Source: an uncultured Fodinibius sp. (GTDB lineage Bacteria > Bacteroidota > Rhodothermia > Balneolales > Balneolaceae). Taken from it: a stretch of 64,000 nucleotides of DNA. Position numbers and translations under genes: made by a program. The notes under the pieces were generated by a model. It saw only the letters and a list, made by a program, of their open reading frames with translations. It searched no databases and had not been told where the DNA came from. The first letter of the stretch is position 1, and every line of letters begins with the position of its first letter. Below, piece after piece: positions 8,421 through 16,960 of this stretch. The stretch spans positions 1 to 64,000 of the forward strand of contig CAJXMW010000008.1 of NCBI GenBank assembly GCA_913056235.1, given 5' to 3'.

Positions 8421-9317
8421 ATGAATATACTTATAACTGGTGGGACGGGCTTCATTGGATCGTATTTGAGAACGCTGCTGCTTCGCGAGGGACATCTGCT
8501 GACAATTATTACGCGCAGCCCCAAGAAGTACAAAAGTGAAAAGGCCCAGAATCAACGCTTCGTTTCGTGGGATGATAACATGGTGGCTGAAATGGAAAAG
8601 TCGGATGTGGTCATTAACCTTGCTGGGGCTTCCATTTTTGGCCGTCGCTGGACCGACGAGGTCAAGCGGCAGATATACGATAGTCGTATTGAGTGCACAA
8701 AACAGCTTGTTAACGCTATTGAAAAAGCTGACGACCGTCCATCGTTGATGATTTCAGCTTCGGGGGCCGATTACTATGGGGACACTGGTGACAAAATTCT
8801 GGATGAATCGGCCGAGCCGGGCAATAGTTTCCTGGCACGCGTCTGTATGGATTGGGAGAAGGCAGCCCAGCCGGTTACGGATGTGGGAGTTCGTCTTGCA
8901 AATCCGCGTATTGCCGTTGTTTTGGAACAGGATGGCGGAGCCTTGCAGCAGATGCTGTGGCCATTTAAGCTGGGTGTAGGCGGACCTATTGGCAGTGGCA
9001 ACCAATATTTTCCATGGATTCACATGATGGATCTTTGCCGCGGACTGATGTTTGCTATAGAGAACAAAGATTTTGAGGGGCCATATAATTTAAATGCTCC
9101 CAATCCGGTAACGATGAACGAATTTGCCGACGAGCTGGCCACCCAATTACATCGCCCATCACTGTTTAGGGTGCCCGAATTTGCGCTGGATCTAGTTTTA
9201 GGCGAAGCAGCCAATCCCGTTATCACCAGCAAGCGGCTACAGCCAAAGAAATTACAGCAACATGGCTTCGAATTTAAATTCAGCTACTTGCGTGAAGCTC
9301 TGGCCGACATTTTGTAA
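8421..9317 (+). CDS. TIGR01777 family NAD(P)-binding epimerase (SDR39U1-like)
   Basis: Extended short-chain dehydrogenase fold, 298 residues. ITGGTGFIGSYL at the N-terminus is the Rossmann nucleotide motif; NLAGASIFGRRW and SASGADYYGDTGD follow, and FPWIHMMDL and GPYNLNAPNPVT are typical of TIGR01777, with the DUF1731 C-terminal helix region after them. The E. coli relative is YfcH; the substrate is unknown. It ends 18 nt before the convergent lipoprotein gene. Confidence 0.88.
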   Translation: MNILITGGTGFIGSYLRTLLLREGHLLTIITRSPKKYKSEKAQNQRFVSWDDNMVAEMEKSDVVINLAGASIFGRRWTDEVKRQIYDSRIECTKQLVNAIEKADDRPSLMISASGADYYGDTGDKILDESAEPGNSFLARVCMDWEKAAQPVTDVGVRLANPRIAVVLEQDGGALQQMLWPFKLGVGGPIGSGNQYFPWIHMMDLCRGLMFAIENKDFEGPYNLNAPNPVTMNEFADELATQLHRPSLFRVPEFALDLVLGEAANPVITSKRLQPKKLQQHGFEFKFSYLREALADIL

Positions 9318-9335
9318 GTAGCCTTTTACAACTCC

Positions 9336-12002
9336 CTACCTTCCGTTGGTACTACTTTTTTCGGGTTGACCGTAGAGGGTCCATGTGCGAAGGCCTTCCC
9401 GGGTTTGAGCAATTAACTCGTTATAGCCATCATTATCAATGTCGATGATTGTCGGATATTTCATTGCTGCTGTAGGTACGGTATAGAGACGTTCGCCACT
9501 ACTTGCTTTCCATACATACAGCCGTCCAAAGTTGGCCAGGGCTACGATATCCTTTTGGTTATCTTTTTCGATATCGGTAACAAGCGGGGAGAACGAGGAG
9601 GCCGCTGGTTGCCCCATATTCTGAGTGAAGCGGAGTTGACCGTTAGTGCTGATCAAAAATACTGATCCATTAGAACTCATTGTAAGAATCATAGGTTCAT
9701 TATATACCTGGTCACCACTTTCTACCGTCAAATTATGAACGGAGGGTGTACCTACCAGCGAGCTGTTGGAAGCGTATATAGCTTCTGTCTTCGAAGATTT
9801 GGTCTTGTTATCAAATACATTTAAAGAATCATCGAACATTTGGTTTGGACCTACTGAATAGAGATATCCATCCGCTGCGTTAGCCAGGATATTTCCCTTG
9901 TAGATTACGGGCGATCCATTGAGTGATGCATTGATGAATTTGGGATATCCCGAGATGTGATTACCATCGGGAAGCCAGGCATGAATTGCATTTTCAGAGA
10001 ATGCAAGCACACTTTTGGAGCCACCGAAGGTATCCACAACAGGCTTGGTTTTAATTTCTGCATTTGAGGATACCGGCCAGCCGTTGATATTTAGTCCCCG
10101 ACCGTTCAGGGCGTGCAGTTTGCGGTCGGCTGTGGCTACAATTGCATTAGGGAGGCCATTGCGATCAATATCATCTATCACGAGTGGCGCAGTTATTTTC
10201 TCGTTCAATGTAAGTGGAAATTTGGGAAGTGACTGCCCATTATCGTTCCATCCATAAATTTTGTTTCCTGCTGCTAGCAAAATTACATTTTGGTTGGTTG
10301 CGTACCAATCGTACACTACGGGCGAACCAATAGGCTGATCGGTACCGGTATTGGCTTGCATCACAACCGTGCCGTCGGCCGCAAGGGCATACACATCGCC
10401 TGATTTAGTGGCGAATATCACTTCATCGCGACTGCTACCGCCAATGTTGGAGAGTACCGGTTCACCAGAGAGGTCCGATCCGGTGGGGAACAGCCATTTT
10501 TCCTGATAGGGGGCAGAACGGTCTTCTGTTTGATAGGTGTTAAGCTTAAAAGACAGGCTTCCGGTTTCGTTATTGAGTGAGGTTGAAGCAGTAAGAATAT
10601 CAAACTTTGAGGTGATGGCATTCAGGTAGCTGTCCGGTGATAGAAATGGTTGAATGAAAGAGTAAAATTCAGGATTTGTGACAAACAGGCTGCTGACTTT
10701 CTCCGGCAGATTTTCTTTGATATCACGGAACTGCTGCTCGTAAAACATGGTCCGCCGGCGACTGCGATCGGAAGAGACAATTTCGACAAGCCCTTTACGC
10801 TTTGAAATTACAACAGCTTCGCCGGTAATATCGAGATAGAAGTCTTGGAATCCACAGAAGGAACTGCCGATAAGTTTACCGAGTGCCGCGCTGCGGACAA
10901 AGTAGGTGCCGTCATTTCGTTCGATGTAACCATCCGCTTCCAGGGCTGCCAGTTCATTTCGAAGAGTGGAAACATCAGATACTTTGCGCAAAAAAAGATG
11001 TTCTCCGGTGGAAAGAAAACCTGATTGGGTATACATCACCAGCGAAAATTCGGGTCCCAGTGTCTTGGCTAAACTAGCATACTGTGTTTTACTGCGCATG
11101 AGAGTTGAATCGAGTCTGCTGGTATCGGGCAGCGTGGACGGCGGTGCAAGTCGGGGCTGCAATCGGAATAGCCCAAATGCCGTAGCATTGGATGAAATGT
11201 AGCGATCGAGTGATATTCGTTTGTTATCACTTGAGATAGCCGCAACCAGATTGCTGGCTACAGCCTCACTATCAAGTGAAATTGACCCCGACAGTTGAAC
11301 CTGGTTATTTTGCTGTTTGCCCTGTTGTGACACCGACAATAAGGTCGGTTTTGTACCTTTGAGAATATTTTTAATCGTGGGGCGATACATCACTTGACTC
11401 AACTGCTGTACCCACCCATCCAGAGAGGGAGTGTTCATAATAATGTGCCCCGGCGTAAGCGAGAGATCTGCAAGATCAGCCTGGGGTAACCGACCGGTAT
11501 ACGCTCGGATAGCATCTTCAATACCCAGGCTCGATTCTGAGAGCAATACATTGTCATGAAGCTGAGCAGCAAAAAGCTGGCGATCTCCCAGATGCAGCAC
11601 ATTAATGACGACGCCATGAAAGTAATACTGGTTTTGGGTAAACTTGCGATAGAACTCTTTTTTCATCCGCTCGATAAAGCCATCCGCCGACTTTGCCATC
11701 CAGACGGGTTCCAACTTGTTTTTAGCCCCGCTGTATAGCATGATTGCATTAAGGTTGATGTCTCCGGAAGCGGTTGAATCTACCCGTGACAGCAGTTGAA
11801 CGGCCGAGGAAGTGATGTCGTCAAGAAAGGGAGAGTAAGAGGATTGCAGTACGGAATTAAGTGTAGCATCCTGCTCTGGAATAACGACGAAAGGTGCTTT
11901 TTGGGGGATGGCATCCGACCAGGGACGATCAGGAATGGATGAACACGAGGAGATAAGAATAAGGGCAAAAACAAGAAGACTGGGCGTTTTCAGTTTATTC
12001 AT
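9336..12002 (-). CDS. large lipoprotein: DUF3352-like N-terminal part, FG-GAP/PQQ-like beta-propeller C-terminal part
   Basis: 888 residues with a lipoprotein signal (hydrophobic stretch then LISSC, Cys at about 20), so it is expected in the cell envelope. Roughly the first 500 residues resemble DUF3352-type proteins in pattern, but I am not sure of that. From about residue 510 come repeated blades with calcium-loop-like motifs DIDRNGLPNAIVA, DIEKDNQKDIVALA and DIDNDGYNELIAQ alternating with short W/G strands such as VYGWND and LYVWKASSG, typical of FG-GAP/VCBS or PQQ-like propellers. It diverges from the VWA gene at 12116 over 113 bp. Likely a surface or periplasmic binding protein; ligand unknown. 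Confidence 0.7.
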   Translation of the reverse strand: MNKLKTPSLLVFALILISSCSSIPDRPWSDAIPQKAPFVVIPEQDATLNSVLQSSYSPFLDDITSSAVQLLSRVDSTASGDINLNAIMLYSGAKNKLEPVWMAKSADGFIERMKKEFYRKFTQNQYYFHGVVINVLHLGDRQLFAAQLHDNVLLSESSLGIEDAIRAYTGRLPQADLADLSLTPGHIIMNTPSLDGWVQQLSQVMYRPTIKNILKGTKPTLLSVSQQGKQQNNQVQLSGSISLDSEAVASNLVAAISSDNKRISLDRYISSNATAFGLFRLQPRLAPPSTLPDTSRLDSTLMRSKTQYASLAKTLGPEFSLVMYTQSGFLSTGEHLFLRKVSDVSTLRNELAALEADGYIERNDGTYFVRSAALGKLIGSSFCGFQDFYLDITGEAVVISKRKGLVEIVSSDRSRRRTMFYEQQFRDIKENLPEKVSSLFVTNPEFYSFIQPFLSPDSYLNAITSKFDILTASTSLNNETGSLSFKLNTYQTEDRSAPYQEKWLFPTGSDLSGEPVLSNIGGSSRDEVIFATKSGDVYALAADGTVVMQANTGTDQPIGSPVVYDWYATNQNVILLAAGNKIYGWNDNGQSLPKFPLTLNEKITAPLVIDDIDRNGLPNAIVATADRKLHALNGRGLNINGWPVSSNAEIKTKPVVDTFGGSKSVLAFSENAIHAWLPDGNHISGYPKFINASLNGSPVIYKGNILANAADGYLYSVGPNQMFDDSLNVFDNKTKSSKTEAIYASNSSLVGTPSVHNLTVESGDQVYNEPMILTMSSNGSVFLISTNGQLRFTQNMGQPAASSFSPLVTDIEKDNQKDIVALANFGRLYVWKASSGERLYTVPTAAMKYPTIIDIDNDGYNELIAQTREGLRTWTLYGQPEKSSTNGR

Positions 12003-12115
12003 GAATCGTCGTAAATTTTCTCCGTAATATTATTACTAAATCGCTGTTAATTTAATAGTTTTCATTAATCACAAGCAGCTAGGGTAGCGGCACAAAAGTA
12101 ACAATTTTGAGGTAA

Positions 12116-14248
12116 ATGAACTTTCTTAATCCTTTTTTTCTGTTTGGATTGCTGGCGGTGGCACTGCCAGTTATCATTCACCTGATTAATCTTCGCCGTC
12201 CCCAGAAAGTATCATTTTCGACGCTGTCGTTTTTTAATGAGCTACGTAAAAGTACCATTCGTCGGATACGAATCAAACAATACTTGCTGATAGCGCTTCG
12301 AGCGCTGGCAGTGTTGTTTCTGGCACTGGCGCTGGCACGTCCTTTTTTACCTCCAACGCTAACCGGCTCAGTAAGTTCCAGCGAACCCAAGTCGGTGGCT
12401 ATTCTTATTGACAATAGTGCCAGCATGAATCGTATTGGCAGCAGTGGCCCGCTTATCGATCAGGCAAAAAGTGTTGCCAACCGCATTGTTGGGAATGCCA
12501 ATTCCTCCGATCGTTTTTTAATTAGAACAACTAACGCTGGTGACGGCGCCAGTACCGCTTTTACAAGTAAGTCACGTGCAGGTGAACTCATAGAAAAGGT
12601 AACGGCTACAAATACCGGACATTATACGAAAGAGAAATTCAAAAGTGTATACGAGCAGCTGCAAGATTCTCCGCAGTCGCAGGCTGTCATTTATCTGATT
12701 TCGGATGGTCAAGACAGCCAGCTGCAGGATCTCAAAGACATGAAACTACAGGAGCAGGGCAGCCAAGGCAAGCCGGTATCGTTACAATTGATTAACCTTG
12801 AACAGGCCAAGCAGCAGAATGTAGCCGTGTCGTCGGTTTCTCTGAAAAGTCAGATGTTAAGCCAGGGGTCACCTGTGACACTGGCTGTGGAAGTAGAAAA
12901 TGTAGGAGATGCTGCTGTGGCTAATCAATTTGTCTCGCTGGAAGTAGAAGGAGAGCTTTCGGGACAGTATGAGACATCTCTGGAGCCCGGCGAAACCAAG
13001 GAGTTTACCTTCCAGGTAGTGCCGGTAACCACGGGTGATTTAACGGGACGTATTATTGTAGAGGGGGATGAAGTTGATTACGACAATACGCGCTTCTTCG
13101 TGATTCGGGTTCCCCAAACTCGTTCCATTTTACTTGTCAACAATCAACAGAAGCAGTCGTCATTTACCTCTTATTTAAAGCCTGCTCTGGAGGCAGCCAG
13201 GCAGACCAATACTCAACTTTCCTTTGAAGAAAAAAAGGTTAATGAGGTGGACCAGGCTCAGTGGGGGCAGTACAATGCAATCGTGCTTGACGGAATTGAT
13301 ACCGTACCGGAGTACTGGTTTCAGGATCTGCGTCGTTACGTGCAAAATGGAGGAGGTGTGCTATTTTTTCCTTCCGAAAAAGGAGATGTTAAAAACTATA
13401 ATCAGTTCTTTTCGCTTTTCAATGCGGGTAATTTTAGTAATGTAATCGGAGAGTACGGATCGTTCAATTCTGTAGTGAAGATGGCTGAACTTCAGGAGGG
13501 GCATCCTGTGCTGGATGAATTGTTTAGCAAAAAAGACGATGAGCAAATTAATGTAGAATTGCCGTCGCTGTTCTATTATTACCGTTATCAGCAGCCATCG
13601 AATACGGGAACACTGAATTTACTGGAGGCCGCGAATAATGATCCGCTGCTCAGCGAACAGCAGTTTGGTAAGGGGGTGCTGATGGTATCGGCGCTCGGGG
13701 CCGATCCGGGCTGGTCGAACTTTCCCGTGAATCCCTTGTTTGCTCCGCTTTATTACCGAAGTATTCTCTATGCATCCTCATCCGAAAATGGGGGGCTCCA
13801 ACAACACGAGCTGGGTACTCCATTTAGCTGGCAGGGAGTTGGGCAAGAGTCTGGGGTGACGCTTCAAATTAATGATACTGAATACAAGCCTGATATCCAG
13901 CAGCAGGCCGAAGGCATCCGCATAAATTATGAAGGACGTGATTGGAAGCCTGGGATATTAACAATTAATACTGATCAGACCGATCACAAGGTGGCTGTAA
14001 ATCAAAGTATAATGGAATCACGGTTTGATACGTTGGAGGAAGAGCAGTGGCAGACCATGTTTAGTCAGGCCGTAAATGTGAATAGCATAATCAGTGCTGA
14101 AGACCTGTCTGCCAATAGTCTGGAAGATGAGCTAAACAGTGCGGTCTTCGGTAAAGAAATTTGGAACTGGTTTATTTGGATAGCATTGCTTTTTTTAGTT
14201 ACAGAGACCTTGGTTACGCGTCTCTATAAGGCGGAATCCATATCGTAG
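12116..14248 (+). CDS. BatA-domain/VWA membrane protein
   Basis: 710 residues. The N-terminus (FLFGLLAVALPVIIHLINLRRP, then KQYLLIALRALAVLFLALAL) is the BatA N-terminal domain with two membrane helices, usual in Bacteroidota aerotolerance-type proteins. A von Willebrand A domain follows with the MIDAS motif DNSAS (about 100) and an LISDGQDS strand. Next come an Ig-like/CARDB-like segment near 230-330 and a glutamine-amidotransferase-like fold near 340-480. A final helix (WNWFIWIALLFLVTETLV) anchors the C-terminus. The next gene starts 5 nt after the stop. Role in envelope stress is inferred from family context only. Confidence 0.8.
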   Translation: MNFLNPFFLFGLLAVALPVIIHLINLRRPQKVSFSTLSFFNELRKSTIRRIRIKQYLLIALRALAVLFLALALARPFLPPTLTGSVSSSEPKSVAILIDNSASMNRIGSSGPLIDQAKSVANRIVGNANSSDRFLIRTTNAGDGASTAFTSKSRAGELIEKVTATNTGHYTKEKFKSVYEQLQDSPQSQAVIYLISDGQDSQLQDLKDMKLQEQGSQGKPVSLQLINLEQAKQQNVAVSSVSLKSQMLSQGSPVTLAVEVENVGDAAVANQFVSLEVEGELSGQYETSLEPGETKEFTFQVVPVTTGDLTGRIIVEGDEVDYDNTRFFVIRVPQTRSILLVNNQQKQSSFTSYLKPALEAARQTNTQLSFEEKKVNEVDQAQWGQYNAIVLDGIDTVPEYWFQDLRRYVQNGGGVLFFPSEKGDVKNYNQFFSLFNAGNFSNVIGEYGSFNSVVKMAELQEGHPVLDELFSKKDDEQINVELPSLFYYYRYQQPSNTGTLNLLEAANNDPLLSEQQFGKGVLMVSALGADPGWSNFPVNPLFAPLYYRSILYASSSENGGLQQHELGTPFSWQGVGQESGVTLQINDTEYKPDIQQQAEGIRINYEGRDWKPGILTINTDQTDHKVAVNQSIMESRFDTLEEEQWQTMFSQAVNVNSIISAEDLSANSLEDELNSAVFGKEIWNWFIWIALLFLVTETLVTRLYKAESIS

Positions 14249-14252
14249 TAGT

Positions 14253-14840
14253 ATGATAAAAAGCGACATTAATATCATTTTTTGGTTTATTCTGGGTGTT
14301 TTTACACTAGGAGCTGCGGTGTTGGCTACAGCTACGCTTGTGAATGTGGTTCGTTTACGCAACAAGCGGCTGAGCTGGGAAGCGGGGAAGCTCGGGGGAT
14401 ATCCTTTGTTTTCCACGCTTTTTATGCTGTCGTCGCTAATAGCCGGTGTTGTTGCATGGTACTGGGGTACAATGAGTGATATTGTAGCTGCAGGTCTGTA
14501 TTCATGGCTGGGATTCTGCTGGTTTACCACCAGCTATTTTGCGACCAAGCGTTATATTACCGATAACGGAATCGTAAAGAATGTAAACGAGCCGTCGCAG
14601 ACGGTGGCTTGGCACCAGATTCGTGATTTTGTTGAAAAAGTAAATGAGGACGACACTCACTATATTTTTATTTACGCACTGGAGGAGGGATCCAAACCCG
14701 ATTCGCTAATTCGACTGGAGTTGACAATCCCCAACAGTAAGAAAGGGGCATTCCAAAAATTAATTTCGCATAAACTCGGCAACCGAATTCGTTGTTATAT
14801 GAAGGACGATATTAATGTAGAGCAATTTAACCGCCTGTAA
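14253..14840 (+). CDS. uncharacterised membrane protein with PH-like cytoplasmic domain
   Basis: 195 residues. Three or so hydrophobic helices (about 8-30, 50-70, 76-98) precede a soluble part that begins KRYITDNGIVKNVNEPSQTV and continues AWHQIRDFVEK, the usual shape of bacterial PH domains that follow membrane helices. No specific family recognised. It begins 5 nt after the VWA gene and ends 36 nt before hflX, so it is probably cotranscribed with the VWA gene. Confidence 0.6.
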   Translation: MIKSDINIIFWFILGVFTLGAAVLATATLVNVVRLRNKRLSWEAGKLGGYPLFSTLFMLSSLIAGVVAWYWGTMSDIVAAGLYSWLGFCWFTTSYFATKRYITDNGIVKNVNEPSQTVAWHQIRDFVEKVNEDDTHYIFIYALEEGSKPDSLIRLELTIPNSKKGAFQKLISHKLGNRIRCYMKDDINVEQFNRL

Positions 14841-14875
14841 TAAATCACAACTTATAACTTTTACCACATACACAT

Positions 14876-16165
14876 TTGTTTGAAGAGATACGAAATTCTG
14901 ATATAGTTCAAGAACGTGCCCTGCTTATCGGGGTATATGGTCCTGAGACTCCTCGTGTGCAAGCTGAAGAATATTTAGACGAGCTTGAACTACTTACTTA
15001 TACGGCCGGTGGACAAACGGTTGACAAAATTCTACAAAATCGCATGCACCCGGATCCTGCTACGTATGTAGGCTCGGGCAAATTGCGTGAGTTAAAGCGG
15101 ATGTCTGGTGAGAAAAATATCGATACGCTTATTTTTGATGATGATCTTTCACCAACACAGATCCGCAATGTCGAAAAAGAGACCAAGGTGAAAGTGCTGG
15201 ATCGCAGCGGATTAATTTTGGATATTTTTGCCTCGAGAGCCAAGACAGCGGCCGCTAAAACCCAAGTTGAGCTAGCGCAACTGCAGTATTTGCGTCCAAG
15301 GTTGACCCGTTTTTGGACACACTTGTCGCGGCAGGAAGGTGGTATAGGCACGCGAGGTCCCGGTGAAACCCAGATTGAGATGGACCGTCGTATGATTGAC
15401 AAGCGCATTGCCACGCTCAAAGAGAAACTTGACAAGATCGACCAGCAGCGCCACACGCAACGCAAGGGACGCTCCGACAAAGTGCGCATTTCGCTGGTAG
15501 GCTACACCAATGCCGGCAAATCTACTCTGATGAATGCCCTGACGGATACCGAAGTACTGGCCGAAAACCGCTTGTTTGCCACACTCGATTCCACCGTACG
15601 CAAGTACGAGGTCGGGAACCACGAAGCACTGCTATCGGACACGGTAGGATTTATACGCAAGTTGCCGCACGATCTTATTGCCAGCTTTAAGTCTACGCTG
15701 GATGAAGTGCGAGAATGTGATATTTTGCTGCACGTGGTTGATGCAGCTTCTATGATGGTTCAGGATTATATCGATGTGGTAGAGGAGACGCTCGAGGATA
15801 TGGACGTCAATGGCAAAAAGAGTCTGATTGTATTTAACAAGATAGATGCTATTGATACTCAGCGTATTAAGGAATTGAAACGCGCCTATCCCGAGGCGGT
15901 TTTTATCTCCGCAGAACGAGGAATCGGGTTAAGTAAACTCGAAGATCGCATCCAGGAACTTATTGAAGAAGATTTCGTAACAAAAACCATGAAAATTCCT
16001 GCTGCGAAGTACGAAGGCGTGGCTTTTTTGCATCGCGAAGCAAATATTATAGAAAAAAAATATGTAGGGTCTGATATTAAGCTTACTTTTAGTATAGCGA
16101 AGCCTGATTTAATGCGGTTACAAACAATATTGGATAATATTGATACCGCCGAATCAGTTATCTAA
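14876..16165 (+). CDS. hflX: ribosome-associated GTPase HflX
   Basis: GTPase that splits stalled or stressed ribosomes. 429 residues. The N-terminal HflX domain holds DDDLSPTQIRN and LDRSGLILDIFASRAKT, then LQYLRPRLT and the glycine-rich GGIGTRGPGETQIEMDRR linker. The G domain carries G1 GYTNAGKSTLMNAL, G3 DTVGFIRKLP, G4 FNKID and a G5 serine-alanine motif. The start is TTG at 14876 (MFEEIRNS); no ATG is available before the conserved core. It is followed after 24 nt by the CBS gene. Confidence 0.95.
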   Translation: MFEEIRNSDIVQERALLIGVYGPETPRVQAEEYLDELELLTYTAGGQTVDKILQNRMHPDPATYVGSGKLRELKRMSGEKNIDTLIFDDDLSPTQIRNVEKETKVKVLDRSGLILDIFASRAKTAAAKTQVELAQLQYLRPRLTRFWTHLSRQEGGIGTRGPGETQIEMDRRMIDKRIATLKEKLDKIDQQRHTQRKGRSDKVRISLVGYTNAGKSTLMNALTDTEVLAENRLFATLDSTVRKYEVGNHEALLSDTVGFIRKLPHDLIASFKSTLDEVRECDILLHVVDAASMMVQDYIDVVEETLEDMDVNGKKSLIVFNKIDAIDTQRIKELKRAYPEAVFISAERGIGLSKLEDRIQELIEEDFVTKTMKIPAAKYEGVAFLHREANIIEKKYVGSDIKLTFSIAKPDLMRLQTILDNIDTAESVI

Positions 16166-16189
16166 CAGAAAGTTATCAACTATTGCGAT

Positions 16190-16858
16190 ATGCTTACGAA
16201 TAAATCCATAACAAATCCGACGTTTGAGCCTCTTGAGGCCAGCGATACTGTTGCAGAGGTTACACATCGTATGGATGAACTGGGGGTCCAGCAGCTTCCC
16301 GTTGTGGATTATACGACTCAAAAGTTAATCGGACAACTCACAGAAAGCACGATTGGGGATGCCGATCCAACAGACGTTGTTTCTGATCTTGATCTGGAAG
16401 AGGCGGTCAAAATCTATGAAAAACAGCACATTTTTGAAGCTGGCCGGCTGATACTACAGTACGAACTCGAGTATTTACCGCTGGTTGATGAGGAATCGAC
16501 GTTTCTGGGTATCATCAGTAAAGAAGAAGTGCTGCAATCCATTTCGCGGATGCTTAATTTGTCTGAAGAAGGGTCGGTGTTGACTGTAGAATTGGATCCC
16601 ATTGATTTTTCGATCTCCGAGCTGGTTCAGATTATTGAAACTGAGGGCGCTAAGATACTTGGACTCACCGTTGAGAGGCCCAGCAGCACGGATAACACCT
16701 TCCACATTTCGCTAAAGCTCAATATGAAAGATCTTTCGCGCGTAAAGGCTGCGCTCAAACGGTATGACTACGAGGTGATCGTTGAATCAGAAAATACGGT
16801 ATTTGGCAAAGATGTGGAACATCGTGCTGATGAACTAATTAAATACATGGATATGTAA
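16190..16858 (+). CDS. CBS-pair protein with ACT-like C-terminal domain
   Basis: 222 residues, soluble. Two CBS motifs are visible: residues about 7-60 (EVTHRMDELGVQQLPVVD) and about 70-125 (EAGRLILQYELEYLPLVDEE then FLGIISKEEVL). The C-terminal 90 residues alternate strands and helices (FSISELVQIIETEGAKILGL) in ACT-like order. CBS pairs bind adenosine nucleotides; the regulated partner is unknown. It follows hflX closely and precedes the TPR gene by 102 bp. Confidence 0.75.
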   Translation: MLTNKSITNPTFEPLEASDTVAEVTHRMDELGVQQLPVVDYTTQKLIGQLTESTIGDADPTDVVSDLDLEEAVKIYEKQHIFEAGRLILQYELEYLPLVDEESTFLGIISKEEVLQSISRMLNLSEEGSVLTVELDPIDFSISELVQIIETEGAKILGLTVERPSSTDNTFHISLKLNMKDLSRVKAALKRYDYEVIVESENTVFGKDVEHRADELIKYMDM

Positions 16859-16960
16859 TCTATGTATGGTTGAGGTATCCTTTCTTTTGAATTGCGGAAC
16901 AAATACTCAATTCTTGATATATTCAGTAATAACTGAAACAGAAACTGTTTTCTCTATTCA

